Shown piece after piece: positions 7,387-16,001 of a DNA stretch of 64,000 bases (the first letter of the stretch is position 1; every line of letters starts with the position of its first letter). The notes under the pieces are model-generated. The model was given only the letters and a program-made list of their open reading frames with translations, was not told the DNA's origin and made no database searches. The position numbers and the translations under genes are program-made. The stretch lies in assembly GCF_013204795.1 (NCBI RefSeq), contig NZ_JABMKW010000008.1:496001-560000 (forward strand). The letters run 5' to 3'. The DNA is from Pedobacter panaciterrae (GTDB taxonomy: Bacteria; Bacteroidota; Bacteroidia; Sphingobacteriales; Sphingobacteriaceae).

Positions 7387-7457
7387 TAAAGATAACTGTG
7401 TCTGTTTAAATATCAAAAACTGTAACTGTGTTCATTTAGTGCTGCCAGCTACTTTTG
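7387..7457. promoter_or_regulatory. Divergent promoters with MocR-type direct repeats
   Basis: Direct repeats TAACTGTGTCTGTTTA (7393-7408) and TAACTGTGTTCATTTA (7423-7438) match at 13 of 16 positions and are 30 bp apart. On the minus strand TTTG (complement of 7414-7417) and TATCTTTA (complement of 7387-7394) have a 19-nt spacer, giving a promoter for the mocR-type gene. On the plus strand TACTTTTG at 7450-7457 is a -7 box for the GNAT gene, with repeat 2 over its -33 region. Both repeats thus touch promoter elements. Confidence 0.6.
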
Positions 7458-7474
7458 TGTAAAAATCAGATATT

Positions 7475-7918
7475 ATGTTAGAATTTATTGTTAAAACAGG
7501 TAAAGAGAATATGGATGTAAAGACGGTACACCGATTCTTAAGTGAGGATTCTTATTGGGCTAAAGGTATTTCGTATGAACTGGTAGACCGATCGTTAGCG
7601 AATTCTTTTTGTGTTGGTGCTTTTGTAGAGGGGGTGCAGGTTGGATTTGGCAGGGTGATTACGGATTATTATACTTTTGGGTGGTTCGCAGATTTTATGG
7701 TGTTGCCTGAATTTCGTGGAAATGGGATATCGAAGCTGATGCTGGCTCATATTTTTGAGCAACCGTGGTCGAAAAGGTTGAGGAGAAAAATGTTGAATAC
7801 CAGTGACGCGCATGGTTTATATCGCCAATTTGAATTTAAAGACCTGGCTAATCCTGGCTTTATACTGGAAGTTTATAATCCGGAGGCTCATTTGCAATAT
7901 AAAGGAGAAGATGCTTAA
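7475..7918 (+). CDS. GNAT family N-acetyltransferase
   Basis: A 147-residue GNAT-fold acyltransferase. The beta4-alpha3 region reads WFADFMVLPEFRGNGISKLML, with RGNGIS as the acetyl-CoA pyrophosphate loop. The substrate is not predictable. It is divergent from the MocR-type regulator and shares its regulatory region, so it is the likely target of that regulator; acetylation of an amine sensed by the aminotransferase-like domain would make a coherent unit, but this is inference. Start ATG at 7475 lies 17 bases after a -7 element. Confidence 0.85.
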   Translation: MLEFIVKTGKENMDVKTVHRFLSEDSYWAKGISYELVDRSLANSFCVGAFVEGVQVGFGRVITDYYTFGWFADFMVLPEFRGNGISKLMLAHIFEQPWSKRLRRKMLNTSDAHGLYRQFEFKDLANPGFILEVYNPEAHLQYKGEDA

Positions 7919-7953
7919 CTTTATTGCATCTACATCATCCTAAAAAACATTGA

Positions 7954-9420
7954 ATGCTATCTAATTACGCTAAATTTCTGCTCCTGCTGTTGTTAACGGC
8001 ATGCTTTTCCTTCGCCTATGCGCAAAAAGAGAAAAAATATATGGCCCAGGTTCGCCTGAATGGCAAATGTGGGTTTATTGATGTTTCGGGCAATGAAGTG
8101 GTTCCGCTGGTTTATGACGATGCGGGTTTGTGGAACAACAACCTTGTACCGGTAAACATTGGAAAATACATCCCTAAATCATATCCGGTAGTGGAAATGT
8201 CTACTGCACAAAGTAAAAATGTAAACGTTGAGGTTGTAGACAACTCTGAAAAGGCAGGCAAATGGGGCTTTTGCAATGCAGCGGGCAAATTGGTAATTCC
8301 TGTTCAATTTACAAATGTGAGTTTCTTTAACGAGGGAATGGCAGGTGTGGAGGTAAATGACAAATGGGGCTTTATTAATACGAGTGGAAAAATGGTGGTT
8401 GAGGCGGTGTATGATACTGTCGGCTATTTTTCGCAAGGACTTGCTGTAGTTGCAAAGAATGGAAGCTATGGCTACGTGAATTTAAAGGGCGAAGAGGTAA
8501 TAAAGCTTCAATATTTAGGTGCTGAGGCTTTTGAAAAAGGGTTAGCAAAGGTGTTTGAGAAATATGATTCGAAAAATGGTGACAAAAAAAGTATTGGCAG
8601 GCTTATTAACCTTCAGGGAAAAATAGTTACAGATGCTAAGTATGATATTGAGTCGAATTTTACGAATGGGTTGGCGAGTTTTTCATTTGCTGAAGCAAAT
8701 GCTGAAGATAGCTTTACATATGGACTTATTACGACAACGGGGCAGGTGGTAGCTCCACCAACTTATAAGGAGATTTCGGCGTTTAGTAATGGCCTGGCCT
8801 TGGTGATGGTTTATAAGATACATGAGTTTTATAATGAGTATGTGCCGCATTACGGCTATATAGATGCGAAAGGAAAAGAGGTGGTAAAACCTACTCTTGC
8901 CAAAGGAGTAGACTTTAGTTATGGTATGGCGCCGGTTGCAAGATTTGACAGCAAGGATGATGGGCAATCGGAATATGCCCTGATTAATACCAAAGGGGAG
9001 CATTTACTTGACTTTAACTGGAGTAGTTTAGATATTCTGGATAGCAAGCATCTTTTGGCAAGCTCTATTAAGAATCCGTACGAGAAAGTAATAATTGATA
9101 CGAAAGGGAAGCAGATACTTGCACTTGGTGATAACGGATTTGCCAGTTTGGGCAATGGTTTATTTTTTGTGAAGAATGTGGACTATGAGCCAACTGCTTT
9201 TATTGGTTTGGACAAAAAACCATTGATTGATCTGAGTAAAAATAAAAAGACAAGATTTATTTCGTACCAGCATGGCTTACTCCGTTTTGGTGACCTGGAT
9301 GGTGATTACAGTGAAGTGAGTGCCATAAAACTTGGCCTGATGGATTTAAAAGGTACGGTGGTTGTGAAACCCAAGTATAACGAAATATTTGATTTTGAGG
9401 CTACGGATAACTCTTTGTAA
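7954..9420 (+). CDS. WG-repeat protein, exported
   Basis: A 488-residue protein with an N-terminal signal peptide (a Leu-rich core then SFAYAQ, probable cleavage after residue 23-24). The mature part is a chain of about nine WG-type repeats, each with a G(F/Y/L)(I/V/C)(D/N)..G..V(I/V)P..Y pattern, for example KWGFINTSGKMVVEAVYDTV and HYGYIDAKGKEVVKP. These repeats form beta-rich scaffolds, often of unknown function, at the cell surface or in the periplasm of Bacteroidota. It follows the GNAT gene by 35 bases and may share its transcript. It is convergent with the GNAT gene at 9425. Confidence 0.88.
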   Translation: MLSNYAKFLLLLLLTACFSFAYAQKEKKYMAQVRLNGKCGFIDVSGNEVVPLVYDDAGLWNNNLVPVNIGKYIPKSYPVVEMSTAQSKNVNVEVVDNSEKAGKWGFCNAAGKLVIPVQFTNVSFFNEGMAGVEVNDKWGFINTSGKMVVEAVYDTVGYFSQGLAVVAKNGSYGYVNLKGEEVIKLQYLGAEAFEKGLAKVFEKYDSKNGDKKSIGRLINLQGKIVTDAKYDIESNFTNGLASFSFAEANAEDSFTYGLITTTGQVVAPPTYKEISAFSNGLALVMVYKIHEFYNEYVPHYGYIDAKGKEVVKPTLAKGVDFSYGMAPVARFDSKDDGQSEYALINTKGEHLLDFNWSSLDILDSKHLLASSIKNPYEKVIIDTKGKQILALGDNGFASLGNGLFFVKNVDYEPTAFIGLDKKPLIDLSKNKKTRFISYQHGLLRFGDLDGDYSEVSAIKLGLMDLKGTVVVKPKYNEIFDFEATDNSL

Positions 9421-9424
9421 GTGC

Positions 9425-9970
9425 TTAGTTCTGTGTGATCTCATAAAAATCCTGAACCTGATCGAAAGGGTTTTTGTAGCGGAACTGTGCTTTCTTTAGG
9501 ACTTTCTTGGCAGCAATGTTATCGCGGTTGACTACGGCACCTATGTTGGAAATGCCTTGCGACAGGATCTGGTCTACAATGGTCGGAAGGATGTCTGTCA
9601 TGAGATAACATCCGCTGGCAAAACTGCTGAGGTAAAATTCGATGAAGAAAGGGTAGTGATCTATCTGGTAATGTTCCTGTGCTACTTGAGGGGAAATGAG
9701 ATCGATAATGCCTACGACTTTGCTGAGTTTTTTATCTGTAATGAAATGGAGGTAGTTTCGCCCGGCATGGGCATTCATGAGCATGGTTTGCAGGAATAGT
9801 TCTGCTTCCTGAAATGTACTTAATCGTTTATTGGGGACGAATTTTAGGGTATGATCATCGGATAGGATGCAAAATACTTCTTTTGAGATTTGACCAAAAC
9901 GTTCCAGGTCTTCTGGCCGGAAAGGGTGGATCAGGTAGTTTTCATTTTGAAAGGTAATGGGCTTGAACAT
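9425..9970 (-). CDS. GNAT family N-acetyltransferase (RimJ/RimL-like)
   Basis: A 181-residue protein with the layout of RimJ/RimL-type acetyltransferases: a start YLIHPFRPEDLERFGQISKE, a central LSKVVGIIDLISP strand pair and a C-terminal helix-turn SNIGAVVNRDNIAAKKVLKK that matches the family's ..N..S..v..K.GF region. The usual Q/RxxGxG/A pyrophosphate loop is weak here (LSSFASGCYLMTDIL), so catalytic competence is not certain. Single-gene unit, convergent with the WG-repeat gene four bases away. Substrate unknown. Confidence 0.75.
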   Translation of the reverse strand: MFKPITFQNENYLIHPFRPEDLERFGQISKEVFCILSDDHTLKFVPNKRLSTFQEAELFLQTMLMNAHAGRNYLHFITDKKLSKVVGIIDLISPQVAQEHYQIDHYPFFIEFYLSSFASGCYLMTDILPTIVDQILSQGISNIGAVVNRDNIAAKKVLKKAQFRYKNPFDQVQDFYEITQN

Positions 9971-10099
9971 AGGCTGGCCAAAAATAAAAAACTAATTCAA
10001 ATTCTATGAATTGGGTGGGTTCTATTTTTGAAAATGTGGTAAGAATTTAAGAAGGTCTTGTATATACAAGTTGTTTTTTTATCTTTGTCGGTGAGAGCG

Positions 10100-10522
10100 T
10101 TAATACGGGGGTAGATCGAAAGGTCTGCCTCCACTAATGATAGTTTCATCAGCGTTTTCAATATTTTCATTTTCAATATTAAACTTGCAGATAGCAATTT
10201 GTTTTTTGACTGATTTTAATTCTTTGATTTTCTCTTCTATTTGCAGTAATTTCTTATCAAGAACTTGAATCTTTGCTTTTTTGCTGATTTGCTTTTTGTA
10301 CCAGGCATCTACAACTTCTTTGATTTCGGCCAGCGTAAAACCTACCGCTTTTGCCATTTGTATAAATCTTAATTTCTCGACAACGTCATCTCCATAGTAT
10401 ACATAGTTATTGGTTTTTACTTCCTCTTTCTTTTCGCCGGTGAATAGACCTGTTTTTTCATAAAATCTTATGGTGCCGATAGGTATTCCTGTTTCTTTTG
10501 AAAGCTGATTAATTAATTTCAT
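10100..10522 (-). CDS. MerR family transcriptional regulator
   Basis: A 140-residue regulator with a MerR-type helix-turn-helix at the N-terminus (KLINQLSKETGIPIGTIRFYEKTGLF), the second part ...RLRFIQMAKAVGFTLAEIKEV-like, and a long coiled-coil dimerisation helix (KKAKIQVLDKKLLQIEEKIKELKSVKKQI). The C-terminal tail is short, with a single Cys after the coil, so a metal or redox signal is not clearly shown. It is divergent from an alpha/beta hydrolase gene, which is its likely target; MerR proteins normally act in the spacer of the divergent promoter (see 10572-10603). Confidence 0.9.
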   Translation of the reverse strand: MKLINQLSKETGIPIGTIRFYEKTGLFTGEKKEEVKTNNYVYYGDDVVEKLRFIQMAKAVGFTLAEIKEVVDAWYKKQISKKAKIQVLDKKLLQIEEKIKELKSVKKQIAICKFNIENENIENADETIISGGRPFDLPPY

Positions 10523-10571
10523 ATTTCTTTGAAGTGTAAAAATAAAAGTGAACTATGCAGTATACTTCATA

Positions 10572-10603
10572 CTTGTTGGTTGCAAAATTAGTGTTTAGTT
10601 TTG
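10572..10603 (+). promoter_or_regulatory. Promoter of the alpha/beta hydrolase gene, probable MerR target
   Basis: CTTG at 10572-10575 and TAGTTTTG at 10596-10603 are 20 nt apart, close to the Bacteroidota consensus with a weak -33 element. AATTAGTG (10586-10593) in the spacer recurs inverted as CACTAATT at 10625-10632. A weak -33 element and repeats in the spacer fit control by the divergent MerR protein. Confidence 0.4.
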
Positions 10604-10644
10604 CTTTTACAATTGAAAATTGATCACTAATTAGAATTATCAAA

Positions 10645-11520
10645 ATGCAGTATTCAGACGAAGAACTAATAAAATCGCTACCTGGTTTTAAAAACAATTA
10701 TGCAGAAGTGAATGGGACGGTGCTGCATTATGTAGAGGGTGGTGAAGGACAGCCTTTAATTTTGATTCCCGGATGGCCAGAAACCTGGTGGGCTTATCAT
10801 AAAGTAATGCCATTACTGGCGACAAATTATCGTGTTATTGTAATAGAAATAAGGGGTATGGGTAGTTCGCAGAAACCATTGGAAGGTTACGATAAAAAGA
10901 ACATGGCGAAGGACGTTTATGAGCTTGTGAAAAAGTTGGGTTACGAAAAAATTAATATTTCGGGTCATGACATTGGTGCTCATGTTGCCTTTAGTTTTGC
11001 CGCGAATTTTCCAGAGATGACTTCCAAGCTTGTTATTCTAGATACCCCGCATCCGGATCCCGGAATGTATCAACTCCCTATGCTTCCAATATTAAGCGCA
11101 AACTATACTTATCCATGGTGGTTAGCCTTCAATCAGACAAAAGAACTTCCTGAACAGCTGCTGGCAGGTAGGATGTCTATTGTAATAGAATGGATTTTTA
11201 GGAACCTATTGAAAGATCAAAATAGTATTGATGAGTTCGATAAAGCTGCTTATGCTTTTGCTTATGATAGTAATGATGGAATACGTGCGTCAAATGCCTG
11301 GTATCAGGCTTTTCCGCAGGATATAGAGGATAGTAAAACTTATGGTAAACTCATGATGCCTGTAATTGGAATTGGTGCTGCCGGATATGAAATGTTGCAA
11401 TATTCCCTGCCTAACTACGCAACAGATTTACAGTTTGTAAAAGTTGAGGATAGTGGCCATTTCTTGCTTGCAGAAAAACCTGAAGAGACAGCTAATCTTA
11501 TAAAAGGATTTTTGGGGTAG
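10645..11520 (+). CDS. Alpha/beta hydrolase (haloalkane dehalogenase/epoxide hydrolase-like)
   Basis: A 291-residue alpha/beta-fold hydrolase. The oxyanion-hole region PGWPETWW, the nucleophile elbow G-H-D-I-G with Asp109, and the C-terminal His272 in DSGHFLLAEKP are all visible. An Asp nucleophile points to the epoxide hydrolase/haloalkane dehalogenase branch rather than the serine esterases. No signal peptide. It is divergent from a MerR regulator, suggesting inducible expression by a toxic or foreign compound. The exact substrate cannot be read from sequence. Confidence 0.88.
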   Translation: MQYSDEELIKSLPGFKNNYAEVNGTVLHYVEGGEGQPLILIPGWPETWWAYHKVMPLLATNYRVIVIEIRGMGSSQKPLEGYDKKNMAKDVYELVKKLGYEKINISGHDIGAHVAFSFAANFPEMTSKLVILDTPHPDPGMYQLPMLPILSANYTYPWWLAFNQTKELPEQLLAGRMSIVIEWIFRNLLKDQNSIDEFDKAAYAFAYDSNDGIRASNAWYQAFPQDIEDSKTYGKLMMPVIGIGAAGYEMLQYSLPNYATDLQFVKVEDSGHFLLAEKPEETANLIKGFLG

Positions 11521-11539
11521 ATTTGAGATCGGGAGGTAA

Positions 11540-12625
11540 TTAGCCAAGCAGGTTATCTAGCGTTGTTTCTTCAAGTACCAGATGTTGCGGTACACCATTG
11601 ATGTCTTTTTTCCATTCTATAAGTCTGATTTTGCCGTCTTCTATTTCTATACCGGTGATATCCCCGTCGTTAAAACAGCAGCAACCAGCATTGAAATAAG
11701 TGTTTTTGGAATTTTCGAGCCTGGGAGAGGTATTACCGCTGATTTTTCCTGCAAGGAGTTCGGCTTCCAGTTTCTGAATGGTTGCCTTGTCGCCTTTTTT
11801 CTTAGCCTCATTGAGCCTGATGTAAGTACGTTCCAGATGGGTAAGTGAATTGAATACTGGCTGATGAGTGTGGCCGGTAATTAAGGCCAGGTTGGTTTGT
11901 TTGGCGGTCCAGTCGTACATAATCTGGTTGTGTTCGGACTTGAGCTGGTTATCAAAGGCAGGTGTATTTGGGTTGATGCGGAGGAAAGATTGAACTGGCC
12001 CCCAGATATTGGAGACGAACCATTTGCTGAACCAGTTTCCATCGCTTTGCATGTCGCCCTGATGGCCGTGGGTGATAAATATGTTGAGTTGCTGGTCTTT
12101 AACAGCGAGGGTGAAAATGATGCCCTCATAGATTCGGACCTTTGTTCCAAAGATATTTTTGAGCATAAAACCTGCGAGGGGGTCGTTGTCCCAGTAGAGA
12201 TCGTGGTTGCCAAAAAGTTTGATGTAGGCATTGCGTTCGAGAAAGCGTTTTTCTGCTTCGAAGTTTGCTTTGTTGTGTTTGATGACATCCAGGAGCATGT
12301 TTTTCCAAAGCTCTTCGCTGTCGCCCATGTTGCAGTATAGAAAATCGTGCTCGTTGTAATAGCGTAGTGCTGCCAGGTAATTGTCTTCGCAAAGCGTGAA
12401 GTCGTCCTGATGGCTGCGGTTTCCTTTGTGCTGGTCTGAGAACAGAATGATGCGGTGTTTTGTGCCCAGATCGATGAGTTGGCCACGTTTGCCGGGGCGC
12501 TGTATGATGTCCTGGTATAGTGCCGATAGTGCTTTGTGTACTCTTGTACTATCTGGCCTTGATGCGTATTTATTGGCAAGCCTGATGATCAGCGGAGAAA
12601 ATAGCTTCTGTAATAATTTGCGCAT
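11540..12625 (-). CDS. Metallophosphoesterase
   Basis: A 361-residue calcineurin-like phosphoesterase. All five metal-binding blocks are present in order: SDQHKG (D-x-H), GDSEELW (GD), GNHDLYW (GNH[D/E]), THGHQGD and GHTHQP (GHTH). The layout resembles UDP-2,3-diacylglucosamine hydrolases and other two-metal phosphodiesterases, but the family is too broad to give a substrate. No signal peptide is evident. It stands alone, convergent with the hydrolase gene and divergent from the SDR gene at 12736. Confidence 0.88.
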   Translation of the reverse strand: MRKLLQKLFSPLIIRLANKYASRPDSTRVHKALSALYQDIIQRPGKRGQLIDLGTKHRIILFSDQHKGNRSHQDDFTLCEDNYLAALRYYNEHDFLYCNMGDSEELWKNMLLDVIKHNKANFEAEKRFLERNAYIKLFGNHDLYWDNDPLAGFMLKNIFGTKVRIYEGIIFTLAVKDQQLNIFITHGHQGDMQSDGNWFSKWFVSNIWGPVQSFLRINPNTPAFDNQLKSEHNQIMYDWTAKQTNLALITGHTHQPVFNSLTHLERTYIRLNEAKKKGDKATIQKLEAELLAGKISGNTSPRLENSKNTYFNAGCCCFNDGDITGIEIEDGKIRLIEWKKDINGVPQHLVLEETTLDNLLG

Positions 12626-12735
12626 ATACTAAAGATAAGGTTTACTGAGCTTTTTAACAAAGCAGTTTGAGCTTTTGAACAAAACGCTGCGCTGAATTGG
12701 GCTGTACCTTTGAATTGTATTTAAAAATTAAGACA

Positions 12736-13626
12736 ATGGAAAAAGTATGGTTTATTACAGGCAGTTCCAGGGGATTGGGAAGGAGCCTGACAGAAGCAGT
12801 GTTGAACAGCGGCGATAAAGTTGCTGCAACCGCACGCGATATTACGCAATTGAATGACCTGGTAACAAGGTTTACTGATCAGATACTTCCTATAGCGCTG
12901 GATGTAACTGATTATGAGCAGGTGTATGCGTCTGTTGCTGAGGCAGCGAAACATTTTGGACGTATTGATGTGTTGGTGAACAATGCGGGATTTGGTATCA
13001 TCGGCGCTGCCGAAGCTTATACAGATGAGCAGATGCGCAGTCAGCTGGAAACAAACTTGTATGCACCAATTGAAATTACCCGCGCGGTTTTACCTTACAT
13101 GCGCAACCAGGGTGAGGGACGTATATTGCAGATAAGCTCAATAGGCGGAAGAGTGGGTAATGCGGGTTTAACCATGTACCAGGCAGCAAAATTTGGTTTA
13201 GGCGGCTTTACTGAGGCTTTGGCTAAGGAAGTAGCACCATTGGGTATATATGTGACCAGTGTAGAACCGGGCGGTTTTAGAACTGATTGGGCAGGTGCGT
13301 CTATGACTTATGCACGTGAGATTGAAGGTTATGAAATGGTTAATCAGCGGACAGCACTATTTAAAGGCGGGAAGTTTGTCCCTGTGGGAGATCCTGAAAA
13401 AGCGGCAAAAGTGATGGTTGAACTGGCTTCGCACCCTGCGCCACCGGTGCATTTGGTACTAGGCAGTGAGGCGATAGGTATGCTGAACAATGCCAATGAG
13501 GTGAGGCAAGTGGAAATGGAAGAATGGCTGGATATGAGTTTATCTACAGATCATGATGATTCTGAGAACTTTCTTGCTAGTGCTGATGGCAAGTGGTACA
13601 TCAGCGATGTTAAAAGAAAACAGTAA
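12736..13626 (+). CDS. SDR-family oxidoreductase
   Basis: A 296-residue classical short-chain dehydrogenase with TGSSRGLG nucleotide-binding motif, NNAGFG, a Ser in QISSIGG, and the catalytic pair in YQAAK, so the active site is complete. The sequence resembles NAD(P)-dependent enzymes annotated as oxidoreductases of unknown substrate. Start is set at the ATG at 12736 because the extra upstream residues are not part of the Rossmann fold. A TACCTTTG box (12705-12712) fits the -7 element. The AraC-type regulator gene follows 20 bases later, so the two may be co-transcribed. Confidence 0.9.
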   Translation: MEKVWFITGSSRGLGRSLTEAVLNSGDKVAATARDITQLNDLVTRFTDQILPIALDVTDYEQVYASVAEAAKHFGRIDVLVNNAGFGIIGAAEAYTDEQMRSQLETNLYAPIEITRAVLPYMRNQGEGRILQISSIGGRVGNAGLTMYQAAKFGLGGFTEALAKEVAPLGIYVTSVEPGGFRTDWAGASMTYAREIEGYEMVNQRTALFKGGKFVPVGDPEKAAKVMVELASHPAPPVHLVLGSEAIGMLNNANEVRQVEMEEWLDMSLSTDHDDSENFLASADGKWYISDVKRKQ

Positions 13627-13646
13627 AATGCTTAATTTTATGACCT

Positions 13647-14441
13647 ATGACTAATTCGCCCATTGCTTACTCTTGCTATTTTACCCGCAACAGGCAGGGG
13701 GAGCAATTTGTTCCCGAGCATGTGTTCAGCTACCAGATATCTGGCACGCTTACAATAAGCGACGGTATTACTGAGCATGTTTTTAACGAGGGTGATTTTC
13801 GGTTCATCAGACGAAACCAGTTGCTTAAGTTTGTGAAACAACCTCCTCCGGGAGGGGTTTTTAAATCTGTTTCCATTTATCTGGATCAGGCGGCTTTAAG
13901 CGACTTTAGCATGGACTATGGCTATAAGCCGGAGGGTAATAGAGGCAGGCCGGTTGAAAAAGTAAAGCCATTAGAAGGTTTTGGGCTTTATCAGAGTTTT
14001 ATGAATTCGCTGTTGCCGTATGTTGCGGCTGATCAGTTGATTAATGCTGATCTTCAGAAATTGAAACAGCGCGAGGCGATTATGATTTTGCTGCAGACAA
14101 ACCCTGAATTAAAGGATGTATTGTTTGATTTTAGTGAGCCGGGTAAAATAGATCTGGAAGCCTTTATGAATAAAAACTTCCATTTTAATGTGCAGTTAAA
14201 GCGCTTTGCCTACCTTACGGGGCGTAGTTTGGCTACGTTTAAACGGGATTTTTCGCAGGTTTTTAATGCCACGCCAAGCAGGTGGCTGCTGCAAAGGAGG
14301 CTGCAGGAGGCGCATTACCTGATTAAAGAGAAAGGCCGGGCACCATCAGATGTATATCTGGAAATTGGATTTGAGGACCTTTCGCATTTCTCGTTTGCAT
14401 TTAAAAAGATGTACGGGCTGCCGCCATCAAGAATTTACTAA
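13647..14441 (+). CDS. AraC family transcriptional regulator
   Basis: A 264-residue regulator. The C-terminal third is an AraC double helix-turn-helix (FAYLTGRSLATFKRDFSQVF followed by ..PSRWLLQRRLQEAHYLI.. and VYLEIGFEDLSHFSFAFKKM), the standard DNA-binding signature. The N-terminal part (residues 10-130) is a cupin-like sensing domain (VPEHVFSYQISGTLTI). It starts 20 bases after the SDR gene and probably regulates that gene or itself. The ATG at 13640 is not usable because it runs into a stop after four codons. Its last 4 bases overlap the convergent gene. Confidence 0.92.
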   Translation: MTNSPIAYSCYFTRNRQGEQFVPEHVFSYQISGTLTISDGITEHVFNEGDFRFIRRNQLLKFVKQPPPGGVFKSVSIYLDQAALSDFSMDYGYKPEGNRGRPVEKVKPLEGFGLYQSFMNSLLPYVAADQLINADLQKLKQREAIMILLQTNPELKDVLFDFSEPGKIDLEAFMNKNFHFNVQLKRFAYLTGRSLATFKRDFSQVFNATPSRWLLQRRLQEAHYLIKEKGRAPSDVYLEIGFEDLSHFSFAFKKMYGLPPSRIY

Positions 14442-15016
14442 TCATCCAGTCCTTTTCCGTTGAGAATTAGGGGCATGCATTTTTCGACCCTTGCTTCTCT
14501 GGTTTTGGATTGTTTGGCTGAAGTGAAATAGAGATGGTAGCCTCTTTGTCGGCCCGGAGTTAATGCTTCAAAAGCGGTTTTTAAGGCAGGGATGTGATCT
14601 AGTTTTTGCTGAAATTCGGCAGGGAATACGAGTTCTGTATGTTCCTTGAAATCGACTTTTAAACCGGCTTTTTCTACTTCAATGGCCTGGTGGATGTAGG
14701 ATTTTAGTGCGGCTTCCTGTTCAACTATCTGGAGTGCGTTGGTGAAGCGGATTTGGCGTGCCGACTGCACATTCTTTGTTTGCTGAACCAGGATGCCATT
14801 AGGATCGTTTAACAGGGTGCCTTTGAAAAACAGCAGCGCACAGTATTCTTTAAATACGTGGATTAACACGATGTTGCTGTTCTGGTACGTGTAACAAGGG
14901 CAGCCCCATTTTAATTCTTCGGTAAGGCCGCTACTGAGCACGATTACTCTTAGCCGCTCTATTTCTTCCTGCCATTTTTTTTCTTTACTAAAATAAAAAT
15001 CAACTTTAGGATTCAT
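14438..15016 (-). CDS. DUF1801/YdeI (OmdA) family protein
   Basis: A 192-residue protein with an N-terminal DUF1801 domain (LTEELKWGCPCYTYQNSNIV, LFFKGTLLNDP) and a C-terminal YdeI/OmpD-associated part (LTPGRQRGYHLYFTSAKQSK). Members are small cytoplasmic proteins of unknown or poorly defined function, linked in some studies to antimicrobial or phosphate stress. It is the last gene of the ArsR-led operon, 24 bases after DUF4256. A second, related YdeI protein is divergent from the same operon (16925), so both ends of the unit carry this family. Confidence 0.82.
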   Translation of the reverse strand: MNPKVDFYFSKEKKWQEEIERLRVIVLSSGLTEELKWGCPCYTYQNSNIVLIHVFKEYCALLFFKGTLLNDPNGILVQQTKNVQSARQIRFTNALQIVEQEAALKSYIHQAIEVEKAGLKVDFKEHTELVFPAEFQQKLDHIPALKTAFEALTPGRQRGYHLYFTSAKQSKTREARVEKCMPLILNGKGLDD

Positions 15017-15040
15017 ACTGTTCGTTAGTTTGGTGAAAAA

Positions 15041-15607
15041 TTAGACCCTTAGTGCGCCACGGAAACCTCTGGCAGCATAGTAAGATTCTGCGCCGTTGTG
15101 GTACAGGAAAACGGTTCCGTAGCGGTAATCGCCAAAAAGTGCTCCTCCGAGTTTCCTGATGTCGGCAGGTGTTTTTAGCCAGCTAGACGTTTTGGTGTCG
15201 AACTTTCCGAATTGCTGCAGTTCGCGGTATTGTTCTTCCGTTAATATTTCTATGCCCATATCGGCAGCTACATCCATTGCGCTGTTTTGTGGCTTATGCT
15301 CTTTCCTTGCATCGAGTGCTGCGCGGTCGTAACAAAGGCTTCTGCGTCCTTTAGGGGTTTCGGCTGCACAATCGTAAAAGATATATTCGTTTTTGCTTTT
15401 ATCGTAACCAACTACATCGGGTTCGCCGCCGGTTACTTCCATGTCATCAAGCGACCATAGTTTTTGAGGATTGGCTTCGAGCTTTGCCTGTACTTTGGCC
15501 CATTCTATATCTTTATGGCGGTTCATGTTTTTCTCGAATCGGTTTTTGAGCGTTTTGAGTAGTTCTTCGCGTTGTTCTGATGACAACTCTTTTTTATTGT
15601 TTTTCAT
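15041..15607 (-). CDS. DUF4256 family protein
   Basis: A 188-residue cytoplasmic protein of the DUF4256 family, with conserved segments WSLDDMEVTGGEPDVVGYD, ETPKGRRSLCYDRAAL and LGGALFGDYRYGTVFLYHNG. The biochemical function is unknown to me. Start is placed at ATG 15607 (MKNNKKELSSEQ), because the longer frame begins upstream inside the end of the DoxX gene. Fourth gene of the ArsR operon; this family commonly travels with ArsR, SRPBCC and DoxX genes in Bacteroidota. Confidence 0.85.
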   Translation of the reverse strand: MKNNKKELSSEQREELLKTLKNRFEKNMNRHKDIEWAKVQAKLEANPQKLWSLDDMEVTGGEPDVVGYDKSKNEYIFYDCAAETPKGRRSLCYDRAALDARKEHKPQNSAMDVAADMGIEILTEEQYRELQQFGKFDTKTSSWLKTPADIRKLGGALFGDYRYGTVFLYHNGAESYYAARGFRGALRV

Positions 15608-15611
15608 ACTT

Positions 15612-15995
15612 TTATAGATTAGTTGTGGTGGTTTTTCTATCTGCAGGTCTGAAATACCAAGATACAAAAGTGAGGACTAGTAATAATATCGGTCCAAAAA
15701 AATCTTTGCCTCCATCGCCATTGGCTAAGTGAGAAAATACTGCGCCCGACATGGCGAAGAAAAAGCCTGCATATGCCCATTCTTTTATTATGGGGAATTT
15801 TGGAACAAGTACTGCTATGACGCCCAGTATTTTCCAGACGCCAAGGATGGTTAGGATATAGATGGGGTAGCCTAAGTTTTTCATCATGGTTACTTCGTTT
15901 TCCATTTTGATTAATTGCACTATTCCGGTTGATAACATTCCTAATGAGAGCCAGATTGTAGCGATCCAATAGATGATTTTATTTCGCTTTGTCAT
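15612..15995 (-). CDS. DoxX family membrane protein
   Basis: A 127-residue protein with four predicted membrane segments (IIYWIATIWLSLGMLSTGI, YPIYILTILGVWKILGVIAV, WAYAGFFFAMSGAVFSHL and GPILLLVLTFVSWYF). The GVWKILGVIAVL and WAYAGFFFAMSGA motifs are typical of the DoxX-like subgroup. The function of this subgroup is unclear; some relatives are linked to redox stress. Third gene of the ArsR-led operon, 6 bases after SRPBCC. Confidence 0.85.
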   Translation of the reverse strand: MTKRNKIIYWIATIWLSLGMLSTGIVQLIKMENEVTMMKNLGYPIYILTILGVWKILGVIAVLVPKFPIIKEWAYAGFFFAMSGAVFSHLANGDGGKDFFGPILLLVLTFVSWYFRPADRKTTTTNL

Positions 15996-16001
15996 GGTGT
16001 G

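Noticed and set aside
10057..10070. CTTGTATATACAAG palindrome followed by T-run on the plus strand
   Set aside because: No plus-strand gene ends there; a minus-strand gene would need the T-run on the other side, so a terminator call is not supported.
11897..12340. 147-codon frame on the strand opposite the metallophosphoesterase
   Set aside because: Shadow of a strongly supported gene with all five metal-binding motifs.
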